NCBI GenBank assembly: GCA_965197005.1
Contig: OZ239982.1
Span: 2,647,418-2,711,417 of the forward strand
Source: G965197005 sp965197005
GTDB lineage: Bacteria > Pseudomonadota > Gammaproteobacteria > Pseudomonadales > Oceanobacteraceae
Length of the DNA stretch: 64,000 nt
Reading direction: 5' to 3'
The number at the start of each line of letters is the position of its first letter. Position 1 is the first letter of the stretch. This document shows, in pieces, positions 35,996 through 43,573 of this stretch. The notes beneath the pieces are model-generated. The model worked only from the letters and a program-made list of their open reading frames with translations. It was not told the DNA's origin and did not search any database. A program made the translations under genes and the position numbers.

Positions 35996-37018
35996 TTAGC
36001 GTTTTTCAGACTTGCCGTCGTAACGCTTGCTCCATTTTGCCAAGATACGCTCACGGTTTTTTGCTGCCCACTCAAAATCGTTGTTAATCATAAGCTTACC
36101 AACGGTTGCAGGATAATTTTTAACGGGTTTGGCTAAAGCAGGCACGGCTAAAATAGCAAAGCCGACGTTATACTCTCGCATAGCCGCATCTGAGACGGCA
36201 AAGTCCACCAATTTTTTCGCTGCCTCTGGGTAATCAGTACCTTTGATAATGGCAACGGATTCGGCGTCCCAACCAATTCCTTCTGATGGAATGATAACCT
36301 TGATAGGCGCACCAGCGGTTTTAGAGTTCGCGCCTCTAAAGGCAAAGGAAACACCAATGGTGGTCTCACCTCTGGCCGCTTCTTTACAAGGTTTTGAGCC
36401 AGAGTGAGTGTAGCTTGAGATATTTTTATTTAATGCGTCCATGTACTGCCATGCTTGCTTTTCTCCAAACAGTTGTATCCAAGAAGACACATCTAAAAAG
36501 CCCGTACCAGAAGAGGCAGGGTTTGGCATTTTTACATGTCCTTTATATACAGGCTTGGTTAAATCTTTCCAAGTTTTAGGCATTGGCAATTTATGCTTTT
36601 TAAGCTCGACCGTATTCACACATACCGCTGCCGCCCAAGCATCGTGACCCACCCAATAAGGTGTGCTGGACTTATCAACAAAGCGTTTATCCAAACGTGC
36701 AAAGCCTTTAGGTTTATAGGCTGTAAGCATGCCTTCACTTTTTAGAACCAGTAAAGATGACGCTGCCAGCCCCCACACCGCATCGGCACGAGGATTGTCT
36801 TTTTCGGCTAACAGTTTTGCCGTTATAACCCCTGTTGAATCACGCACCCATTTGATTTTGACATCAGGGTTTTGCTTTTCAAACGCTTTTTTATAACGGC
36901 TTAAATCTTCCGCCTCAAAAGCAGAGTAAACGACAATTTCTTGCGCCGCTTGAACTTGCATTACACTTGCCAAGCCTAAAGTAGCAAATGCAAAAAGTTG
37001 AATTAGGTTTTTTTTCAT
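35996..37018 (-). CDS. 2-aminoethylphosphonate ABC transporter substrate-binding protein (PhnS2-like)
   Basis: Periplasmic binding protein of 340 residues. The signal peptide ends VMQVQAAQEIVVYS, with cleavage probably after AQA. The fold is of the iron/phosphonate class: VYSAFEAEDLSRYKKAFEKQ, then WVRDSTGVITAKLLAEK, then NPASSGTGFLDVSSW. The last motif, together with the DSTG segment, fits TIGR03261. The tail is basic. The first gene of the operon, it has GAGG ahead of its ATG and a Pho box 55-72 bases upstream. Confidence 0.85.
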   Translation of the reverse strand: MKKNLIQLFAFATLGLASVMQVQAAQEIVVYSAFEAEDLSRYKKAFEKQNPDVKIKWVRDSTGVITAKLLAEKDNPRADAVWGLAASSLLVLKSEGMLTAYKPKGFARLDKRFVDKSSTPYWVGHDAWAAAVCVNTVELKKHKLPMPKTWKDLTKPVYKGHVKMPNPASSGTGFLDVSSWIQLFGEKQAWQYMDALNKNISSYTHSGSKPCKEAARGETTIGVSFAFRGANSKTAGAPIKVIIPSEGIGWDAESVAIIKGTDYPEAAKKLVDFAVSDAAMREYNVGFAILAVPALAKPVKNYPATVGKLMINNDFEWAAKNRERILAKWSKRYDGKSEKR

Positions 37019-37056
37019 ACGTATTGCCTCATCATTTTTTATTTAAAAGAGATTTT

Positions 37057-37090
37057 ATTTTAGGTGGGTTATATGACAGTTAAATGACAA
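37057..37090 (-). promoter_or_regulatory. Pho box and Pho-type promoter of the phosphonate operon
   Basis: On the minus strand the 18-base element TTGTCATTTAACTGTCAT (37090-37073) is a 7+4+7 Pho box. Both half-sites keep TGTCAT. A -10 element TAAAAT (37062-37057) begins exactly 10 bases downstream, the usual PhoB-dependent spacing, where the box replaces the -35. The predicted start is near 37050, about 32 bases before the binding protein start codon. It implies induction on phosphate limitation. Confidence 0.82.
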
Positions 37091-37136
37091 AAGCCCTAAG
37101 CAACGCACTTTCTGCTGGGCAGGGGGGCAGGGAGTC

Positions 37137-37395
37137 AGAGGACAGAGGACAGAGGACAGAGGACAGAGGACAGAGGACAGAGGACAGAGGACAGAGGACA
37201 GAGGACAGAGGACTGAGGACTGAGGACAGAGGACTGAGGACTGAGGACTGAGGACAGAGGACTGAGGACTGAGGACAGAGGACAGAGGACTGAGGACTGA
37301 GGACTGAGGACTGAGGACTGAGGACAGAGGACAGAGGACAGAGGACAGAGGACAGAGGACAGAGGACAGAGGACTGAGGACTGAGGACTGAGGGC
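37137..37395. repeat. heptanucleotide tandem array (AGGACAG / AGGACTG)
   Basis: About 36 tandem copies of a 7-base unit, in register AGGACAG or AGGACTG. The two variants occur in blocks: mostly ACAG at the left end, mixed in the middle, ACAG again near 37330, then ACTG. There are no interruptions longer than one base until the array decays at GAGGGCAGAGGGGG. Frames on the plus strand are closed by TGA in the ACTG blocks. No protein coding is proposed. Confidence 0.95.
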
Positions 37396-37402
37396 AGAGG
37401 GG

Positions 37403-38130
37403 GAATTAATGTGACTGTCCTGTTTAGGAATTAATGTGACTGTCCTGTTTAGGAATTAGGAATTAATGTGACTGTCCTGTTTAGGAATTAATGTGACTGT
37501 CCCGTTTAGGAGTTAACCGTGACTGTCCTGTTTAGTGTGACTGTGCTGTTTAGTAGTGAAAACATGACTGTCCTGTTTAGAAGAAAACGTTAACCGTGAC
37601 TGTCCCGTTTAGTGCTCGGAAGCATCTGGCTGTGTCCAAGTAAAAACATGACTGTCCTGTTTAGAGTTAACCGTGACTGTCCCGTTTAGCGAGTAAAAAC
37701 ATGACTGTCCTGTTTAGAGTTAACCGTGACTGTCCCGTTTAGGGAGTTCTGTTTAGGGAATTGGGGTCAGAGGTCAAGGACTGAAACCTGAGAGCTGACT
37801 CCTGATTGCCCCATGCAGAGCGGAATTAATGTGACCGGAATTAATGTGACCGGAATTAATGTGACCGGAATTAATGTGACCGGAATTAATGTGACCGGAA
37901 TTAATGTGACCGGAATTAATGTGACTGTCCTGTTTAGGAATTAATGTGACTGTCCCGTTTAGTAGGAATTAATGTGACTGTCCCGTTTAGTGTGCTGTTT
38001 AGAGTTAACCGTGACTGTCCTGTTTAGGAATTAATGTGACTGTCCTGTTTAGAGTGTACTGTTTAGAGTGAAAACATGACTGTCCTGTTTAGGCTCTGTT
38101 TAGGCTGTCCTGTTTAGGGAATTCTGTTTA
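37403..38130. repeat. modular ~25 bp repeat family with core TGACTGTCC(T/C)GTTTAG
   Basis: About 18 copies of the core, one with TGTGC in place of TGTCC. Three leaders precede it: GAATTAATG, AGTTAACCG, or AAAACA. Truncated copies ending in CTGTTTAG occur between them. A block at 37822-37912 holds six tandem copies of a 15-base form (GGAATTAATGTGACC) that lacks the 3' half. A 65-base non-repeat stretch (about 37757-37821) splits the family. No reading frame of useful length spans it. Confidence 0.93.
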
Positions 38131-38234
38131 TAGGGCTGGGTAAATCCTTAGTTCTTAGAGCATCATAAAAACATATCCAATAGGGCTATATTCTGTTAGC
38201 ATTCGGCTTTATTTTTTGTATGCAAAATAAATGT

Positions 38235-40082
38235 ATGTTCCGCTTTTTTGAAAATTTAATCAGTGCTTTTCCTAAGCAAACACCATCGACCTCGCCGACT
38301 GAGTTAGTGCCTTTTTTGCGTTATTACCTTAAAGGGTTATGGCCTTATTTAATTTTAATTAGTTTGTTAACGGCTTGTTTGTCGGTTTTAGAGGTTTCTT
38401 TATTTGGCTTTATGGGCGAACTGGTTGATTGGCTTGTTGATAAAAATCCTGACACTTTTATGCAAGATGAAGGTAAAACCCTATTATGGGGTGGGGTTAT
38501 TCTGTTTGCTGCATTGGTGATAACGGTGTTTTTACATGCCAGCTTAATTTATCAAACCATGATGGGTAATTTTCCGATGCGTGTGCGCTGGCTGGCACAC
38601 CGTTATTTATTACGCCAAAGTATGAGTTTTTATCAGGAAGAGTTTGCTGGACGCTTGGCTACCAAAGTGATGCAAACGTCTCTTGCAGTGCGTGAAACCA
38701 TTATGAAATTATTGGATATCATGGTGTATATCATCGTCTATTTTATTTCTATGATGGTGATGATTGCTTCCGCAGATTATCGTTTAATGTTGCCTTTATT
38801 AGGTTGGCTTATTTTGTATATCGCCGCTCAGGTATATTTTTTACCAAGACTTAAAAAGATTGCGACTATTCAAGCTGATGCTCGTTCTAGCATGACTGGA
38901 CGGATTGTAGATAGCTATACCAATATTCAAACTGTTAAGCTGTTTTCGCATACTAATCGAGAATTTGATTATGCTCGTGAGAGCATGGACGATTTTTTGG
39001 TGACCGTACATAAGCAAATGCGTCTGGTTACTCTGCTTAATCTTTGTATGAATAGTATTAATTATGGATTGGTCTTTGTGATGGCGGCTACGGCAATAGG
39101 TTTATGGTTAGAGCAGTCTATTAGTATTGGGGCAATTGCTATTGCCGTTAGTCTGGCTCTTAGGATTAATGGTATGTCGCAGTGGGTGATGTTTGAAATT
39201 GGGTCTATTTTTGAGCATATAGGTACGGCTATTGATGGTATGAATACTCTAAGTAAGCCGACTGTAATCAATGATATTAATCATGCTAAACCTTTAGAGA
39301 TAAAGCGGGGGGCAATATCATTACAGCAGGTTGATTTTGCCTATCCTCGTAGTAAGGAGCATGCTAAGCAGACGGAGATGGTGTTTAATCATCTTTCTTT
39401 AAATATTCAGGCAGGCGAAAAAATTGGTTTGGTTGGTCGTTCTGGTGCGGGTAAATCGACTTTGGTTAATTTGCTGTTGCGTTTTTATGATGTTAATTCA
39501 GGGCGCATTTTAATTGATGGTCAAAATATTCAAGAAGTACAGCAGGAAAGTTTACGTCAGTCTATAGGTATGGTGACTCAAGATACTTCTTTATTGCACC
39601 GCAGTGTGCGAGATAATATTTTATATGGTAGCCCTAATGCAACGGAAGAGGAGTTGCTTGTGGCAACTCGTAAGGCATCTGCTCATGAATTTATTCAAAC
39701 TCTAGAAGATGCCAATGGCAATCGAGGTTATGATGCTCAGGTAGGCGAGCGTGGCGTTAAACTGTCTGGTGGGCAGCGTCAACGCATTGCTATAGCTAGG
39801 GTGTTACTTAAAAATGCGCCTATTTTGATTTTAGATGAAGCCACTTCTGCATTGGATTCTGAAGTGGAATCCGCCATTCAAGCTAATTTGGATTTGCTTA
39901 TGCACAATAAAACGGTCATTGCTATTGCTCATCGTCTATCGACTATTGCTGCTATGGATAGGCTTGTTGTGCTTGATCAAGGACGTATTGTTGAGCAAGG
40001 TAGCCACCACGAGTTATTACAACAAAAAGGCATTTATGCGGGGCTTTGGGCGCATCAAACAGGTGGATTTTTAGGCGAGTAG
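38235..40082 (+). CDS. ABC exporter, fused permease-ATPase (MsbA-like class)
   Basis: A half-transporter of 615 residues from the ATG at 38235. An in-frame ATG at 38220 would add five residues. The first 330 residues hold about six membrane helices with the VWLAHRYLLRQSMSFYQEEF-type coupling region. The ATPase has Walker A GRSGAGKST, a Q-loop VTQDT, signature LSGGQRQRIAIAR, Walker B ILILDEATSALD and an H-loop AHRLST. It resembles uncharacterised lipid or drug exporters commonly annotated as ABC transporter ATP-binding protein/permease. It lies alone between the repeat locus and the flagellar operon terminator. Substrate unknown. Confidence 0.82.
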   Translation: MFRFFENLISAFPKQTPSTSPTELVPFLRYYLKGLWPYLILISLLTACLSVLEVSLFGFMGELVDWLVDKNPDTFMQDEGKTLLWGGVILFAALVITVFLHASLIYQTMMGNFPMRVRWLAHRYLLRQSMSFYQEEFAGRLATKVMQTSLAVRETIMKLLDIMVYIIVYFISMMVMIASADYRLMLPLLGWLILYIAAQVYFLPRLKKIATIQADARSSMTGRIVDSYTNIQTVKLFSHTNREFDYARESMDDFLVTVHKQMRLVTLLNLCMNSINYGLVFVMAATAIGLWLEQSISIGAIAIAVSLALRINGMSQWVMFEIGSIFEHIGTAIDGMNTLSKPTVINDINHAKPLEIKRGAISLQQVDFAYPRSKEHAKQTEMVFNHLSLNIQAGEKIGLVGRSGAGKSTLVNLLLRFYDVNSGRILIDGQNIQEVQQESLRQSIGMVTQDTSLLHRSVRDNILYGSPNATEEELLVATRKASAHEFIQTLEDANGNRGYDAQVGERGVKLSGGQRQRIAIARVLLKNAPILILDEATSALDSEVESAIQANLDLLMHNKTVIAIAHRLSTIAAMDRLVVLDQGRIVEQGSHHELLQQKGIYAGLWAHQTGGFLGE

Positions 40083-40107
40083 TCGTTTAGGGAACGCCTC
40101 TAAAACG

Positions 40108-40128
40108 GAAAAAACCGCCGCTTGCGGT
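40108..40128 (-). terminator. terminator of the flagellar operon after flhB
   Basis: On the minus strand ACCGC-AAGCG-GCGGT is followed by six T (GCGGTTTTTTCC). It lies about 23 bases past the flhB stop at 40151. The same hairpin read on the plus strand has few Ts after it. Confidence 0.78.
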
Positions 40129-40150
40129 CACCTACTGGTGAGTCGTTTGA

Positions 40151-41293
40151 TTATTGATTGTCAGGGCTAACACGTAAATCAGGTGGAATGGGCATGTCAA
40201 AGTTTCTATCAGGTTTGGCTCCTTGTCCTTTGATGTAATTATCCATTTGAAAGATATAAGCTAGTACTTGAGCTACGGCTTGATATAAGCCTTCTGGGAT
40301 TTCTTCGCCGACTTTAGCATGTGTATAAAGCGCACGGGCTAAAGGAGGCGCTTGCATCTGTGGTACGTTATTTTGTTTGGCTATTTCACGAATTTTTAAA
40401 GCCAGTTGGTCGTGTCCTTTGGCAACGAGTAAGGGGGCATCTGCTTTTTCTCCATCGTATTTTAAGGCAACTGAGTAATGGGTGGGGTTGGTAATGACGA
40501 CATCAGCTTCGGCAACATCGTCCATCATGCGTCTTTGTGCCATTTCTCTTTGTAGTTGGCGGATTTTGCTTTTAACCTCTGGTTTTCCTTCGGTGTCTTT
40601 GTATTCATCTTTCACTTCTTGTTTGGTCATGCGTAATTTTTTGGTGTTGCTGTATATTTGCCAAGGTACATCAGCTATGGCAATAATTAATGTGGACGCA
40701 CAAAGAAAAAACACACTCCATAAAATAATGCTTAATGATTCTGCAATGGCAGGACGTAAGAACTTATTTTGTAACGCCATGGCACTGTCAAAAAAATGGC
40801 TTAATGTTAAGTAAGCGACTAAGCCTACTACTAATACTTTTGCCCAAGATTTCAGTAGTTCTACCAGTGAGTTAGATGAGAACATTCGCTTGAGACCACT
40901 TAGTGGATTTAGTTTGTTGAGTTTAGGCATAAAGGCTTTGCTAGAGAAGTTCCAACCGCCTACACCTAAAGGGCCGGCAAATGCACCTGCCAGTACTAAA
41001 AACATCCAAGGCATAATGGCGTAGGCTGCTTGTTTAACTGATGCCATAAGGTGAATGCTAATTTGTGAGAGATCAAAAACAGTGGCTCGCTCTAAGGAAA
41101 AATTTAAAATAGTTAAACTTAATACATGCTGTACTATCCAATCTGAAAATAGAATAAGACCACCTGCACCAACGACTAATACGACTGTTGTAGATAGTTC
41201 TTTGGAGCGTGGAACCTGACCTTCTTCGCGCGATTTTTGAATTTTTCGCGCGGTGGGTTCTTCGGTTTTTTCTTGGCTACTTTCTTCTGCCAT
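40151..41293 (-). CDS. flhB: flagellar export apparatus protein FlhB
   Basis: Substrate-specificity switch of the flagellar type III export gate. It is 380 residues: a basic N-terminus (EKTEEPTARKIQKSREEGQV), four membrane helices, and a cytosolic C-terminal domain. The self-cleavage motif NPTH is at residues 269-272, the same position as in Salmonella. It is the last gene of fliLMNOPQR-flhB, 25 bases after fliR. flhA, often next, is not found downstream here. Confidence 0.97.
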   Translation of the reverse strand: MAEESSQEKTEEPTARKIQKSREEGQVPRSKELSTTVVLVVGAGGLILFSDWIVQHVLSLTILNFSLERATVFDLSQISIHLMASVKQAAYAIMPWMFLVLAGAFAGPLGVGGWNFSSKAFMPKLNKLNPLSGLKRMFSSNSLVELLKSWAKVLVVGLVAYLTLSHFFDSAMALQNKFLRPAIAESLSIILWSVFFLCASTLIIAIADVPWQIYSNTKKLRMTKQEVKDEYKDTEGKPEVKSKIRQLQREMAQRRMMDDVAEADVVITNPTHYSVALKYDGEKADAPLLVAKGHDQLALKIREIAKQNNVPQMQAPPLARALYTHAKVGEEIPEGLYQAVAQVLAYIFQMDNYIKGQGAKPDRNFDMPIPPDLRVSPDNQ

Positions 41294-41318
41294 GTATTAC
41301 CCTATTTGATGAAGCGCA

Positions 41319-42095
41319 TTATGGAAGTGTCAATTTTTTTACAAATTCAAAGGTTTCTCCCATTAACCCTTGAAAACTTTGTGCCAACTCGCTCATGTTT
41401 AACCAAATAATTAACAAACCAACCATCATGGTGACAGGAAAACCTAAGGCAAAGATATTTAATTGTGGTGCGGCACGAGTCATCACTCCAAAAGCAAGGT
41501 TGACAATTAATAGAGCGACAATGGCGGGTAAGGATAACACCAGTGCGGCGGCAAACATCCAGCTGCCCCATTTGACCAATGCAGAAAAAGAAGTGGCTTG
41601 TACGCCATTAAAACCAACGGGTAAGGTGTGAAAACTGTCAGCAACTATTTCAATTAGAACTAGGTGTCCATTTAAAGAGATAAAAACCAAGCTGACTAAA
41701 AATAAAAAGAATTGGCTAATAACCACAACCGATGCGCCTTGTGATGGGTCAACGGTAGTGGCGATACCTAAGCCTGTTTGCATGGCAATAATCTGTCCTG
41801 CTATTACATAGACTTGCATTAAAATTTCTACCGCAAAACCGAGTACAACGCCAATCACAAATTGCTGCATGATAATTAGTAATGAGGCTAAAGAGAGGGC
41901 ATCAACTTTTGTCATAGGCGGTAAAATGGGGACAACGGCAAGGGTTATGGCTAAGGCTAAAGATAGGCGTATTCTTTGATTTAACATTCGACTGCCAATT
42001 AAAGGCATGACCATAAGTAATCCGGCAATGCGTGCAAAAGGATACATATAACGACTAATCCAGCCGCTAATTTGTATGGGATCAAGTTCTATCAA
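41319..42095 (-). CDS. fliR: flagellar export protein FliR
   Basis: Export gate subunit of 258 residues with six or so membrane helices. Recognisable segments are FARIAGLLMVMPLIGSRML, FGVMTRAAPQLNIFALGFPV and the terminal WLNMSELAQSFQGLM. The start follows fliQ by 4 bases. It forms the FliP5-FliQ4-FliR1 core with its neighbours. Length and pattern are standard. Confidence 0.95.
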   Translation of the reverse strand: MIELDPIQISGWISRYMYPFARIAGLLMVMPLIGSRMLNQRIRLSLALAITLAVVPILPPMTKVDALSLASLLIIMQQFVIGVVLGFAVEILMQVYVIAGQIIAMQTGLGIATTVDPSQGASVVVISQFFLFLVSLVFISLNGHLVLIEIVADSFHTLPVGFNGVQATSFSALVKWGSWMFAAALVLSLPAIVALLIVNLAFGVMTRAAPQLNIFALGFPVTMMVGLLIIWLNMSELAQSFQGLMGETFEFVKKLTLP

Positions 42096-42099
42096 GTGG

Positions 42100-42369
42100 T
42101 TAACCGATTAAAAAGATAACATTGCTGTAAATATTGGTGGCGTAATCAACTACCATGGCGACCGCCCAAGAGCCAATAAAGGTGATATTTAAAATAGTAA
42201 TCACTAAACGAGGTAAAAAACTCAGCGTTTGTTCGTTAATTTGTGTGGCGGCTTGGAATGTACTGACGATTAATCCAACAATTAAACTTGGGGTAATAAC
42301 GGCAACAACCAAGGTTAAAATAATAAACATGGCTTGGGTAAAAATATCGCCTATATCAGAAGGGGTCAT
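42100..42369 (-). CDS. fliQ: flagellar export protein FliQ
   Basis: Two-helix export gate subunit of 89 residues. The start is the ATG at 42369, behind TAGGAG. A frame to 42426 would add 19 residues inside fliP. Typical segments are IVGLIVSTFQAATQINEQTL and SFLPRLVITILN. It precedes fliR in the operon. Confidence 0.95.
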   Translation of the reverse strand: MTPSDIGDIFTQAMFIILTLVVAVITPSLIVGLIVSTFQAATQINEQTLSFLPRLVITILNITFIGSWAVAMVVDYATNIYSNVIFLIG

Positions 42370-42377
42370 AAATACTC

Positions 42378-43130
42378 CTAAATTGTACCAAAGCTGTTGG
42401 CTAACGTGCCCATAATTAAAACCCACCCATCAATGAGTACAAATAACATAATTTTAAATGGTAAGGAGATAATAACGGGAGATAACATCATCATACCCAT
42501 TGCCATTAAAATAGAGGCGACAATAAGGTCAATCATTAAAAATGGAATAAAAATTAAAAATCCAATTTGAAAAGCTGTTTTTAATTCACTGGTAATAAAG
42601 GCAGGAATTAAAATATGTAGGGGCGTTTGTGCGGAAGAGGCAATATTTTTCTCTCCACTTATGCGTACAAATAAGTTCAGGTCGGTTTCACGGGTTTGTC
42701 CTAACATAAATTCATGTATGGGTTTAACTGCTTTTTCTAGTGCCTGTTTGGAGGTGATTTTTTCGTTAATGTAGGGCTGTAAGGCATCGGCATTAATGGT
42801 ACGAAAAACAGGCATCATCACAAATAAGGTTAAAAATAATGCTAAACCTAATAGAATTTGATTAGATGGGCTTTGTTGTAAGCCCATGGCTTGACGTAAG
42901 ATTGCTAAGACAATGATGATGCGTGTGAAAGAGGTCATCATCACTAAAATAGAAGGTAGTAGTGTGAGCAAAGTCATAATGACTAAAATTTGAATACTCA
43001 CAGAATACTCGCCCCCACCTGTGGTGGCTTTATAAACGACCGCTGGTACACCTAAGAAACTTTTATCATCGCCTGCTGCTAATGCTAGTGAGGGTAAAAT
43101 TGTGAAGGCAAAAGAGAATAACCATTTCAT
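42378..43130 (-). CDS. fliP: flagellar export protein FliP
   Basis: Export gate subunit of 250 residues. It has a cleavable signal peptide (MKWLFSFAFTILPSLALAAG), unusual among inner membrane proteins but a known trait of FliP. VLAILRQAMGLQQSPSNQIL and IDLIVASILMAMGMMMLSPV are strongly conserved. The start overlaps the fliO stop by 4 bases. Confidence 0.96.
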   Translation of the reverse strand: MKWLFSFAFTILPSLALAAGDDKSFLGVPAVVYKATTGGGEYSVSIQILVIMTLLTLLPSILVMMTSFTRIIIVLAILRQAMGLQQSPSNQILLGLALFLTLFVMMPVFRTINADALQPYINEKITSKQALEKAVKPIHEFMLGQTRETDLNLFVRISGEKNIASSAQTPLHILIPAFITSELKTAFQIGFLIFIPFLMIDLIVASILMAMGMMMLSPVIISLPFKIMLFVLIDGWVLIMGTLANSFGTI

Positions 43131-43573
43131 TTTTTTATTGCTCGCTTTAGTAGTTCGGCAAAATTGTTTTCTGTTTTTTGGGCTAGCTCTTCGCTGGCGA
43201 TAGGTGGATCTAGCACGCCTAAGCAGTTAATTTGCTGTGCGGTAATACCTAATATTAATTGTTTATTTCCTACTTGCACTAAAGCTATTTTTTCTTTTAT
43301 ACCTAAGGGCATAACGGCTAGGGTTTTAATGATGCCTGTTTGCCCTAATACGTTAAGGGAGCGAGATTTATTTAATAACCAAGCAAGTAATAAAATAACG
43401 CCAATAACAATAGCCAGCATCAGTACAACTTTACCTAGAGCATTGCTTGGTTCTACCACCGATTGTACCGCTTGGGTCTTTTTTGTTTCTGTTTCAAGTG
43501 CGAGTAGGCAGTTTGAAAAACCAAGCATTGCTAAGGCAATAAAGCCTTTAACGTAAGCGTTGAATACGTTCAT
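43127..43573 (-). CDS. fliO: flagellar assembly protein FliO
   Basis: A 148-residue membrane protein that helps FliP assembly. A signal-like N-terminus (MNVFNAYVKGFIALAMLGFS) is followed by an acidic loop and one membrane helix (KVVLMLAIVIGVILLLAWLL), then a conserved strand pattern (VMPLGIKEKIALVQVGNKQL and ILGITAQQI) shared with other FliO. The start is taken as the ATG at 43573; an ATG at 43588 is also possible. Either choice overlaps the fliN 3' end. Confidence 0.88.
   Translation of the reverse strand: MNVFNAYVKGFIALAMLGFSNCLLALETETKKTQAVQSVVEPSNALGKVVLMLAIVIGVILLLAWLLNKSRSLNVLGQTGIIKTLAVMPLGIKEKIALVQVGNKQLILGITAQQINCLGVLDPPIASEELAQKTENNFAELLKRAIKK

Noticed and set aside
34834..37018. 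Iron(III) ABC transporter
   Set aside because: The binding protein and ATPase resemble that class, but the fused permease, the TIGR03364-like enzyme and the Pho box point to aminophosphonate.
37137..37395. A repetitive protein encoded by the heptad array
   Set aside because: TGA stops occur throughout the plus strand in AGGACTG blocks. The minus strand is open but has no start codon or ribosome binding site.
37073..38130. Relationship between the Pho box half-sites (TGTCAT) and the CTGTC in the repeat core
   Set aside because: The shared CTGTC is only 5 bases. The repeat continues CTGTCC instead of CTGTCA, lacks the 11-base phasing, and would not be a PhoB site.
37137..38130. A CRISPR array
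   Set aside because: Units are contiguous or separated by fragments of the same family; there are no unique spacers of constant length and no cas genes.
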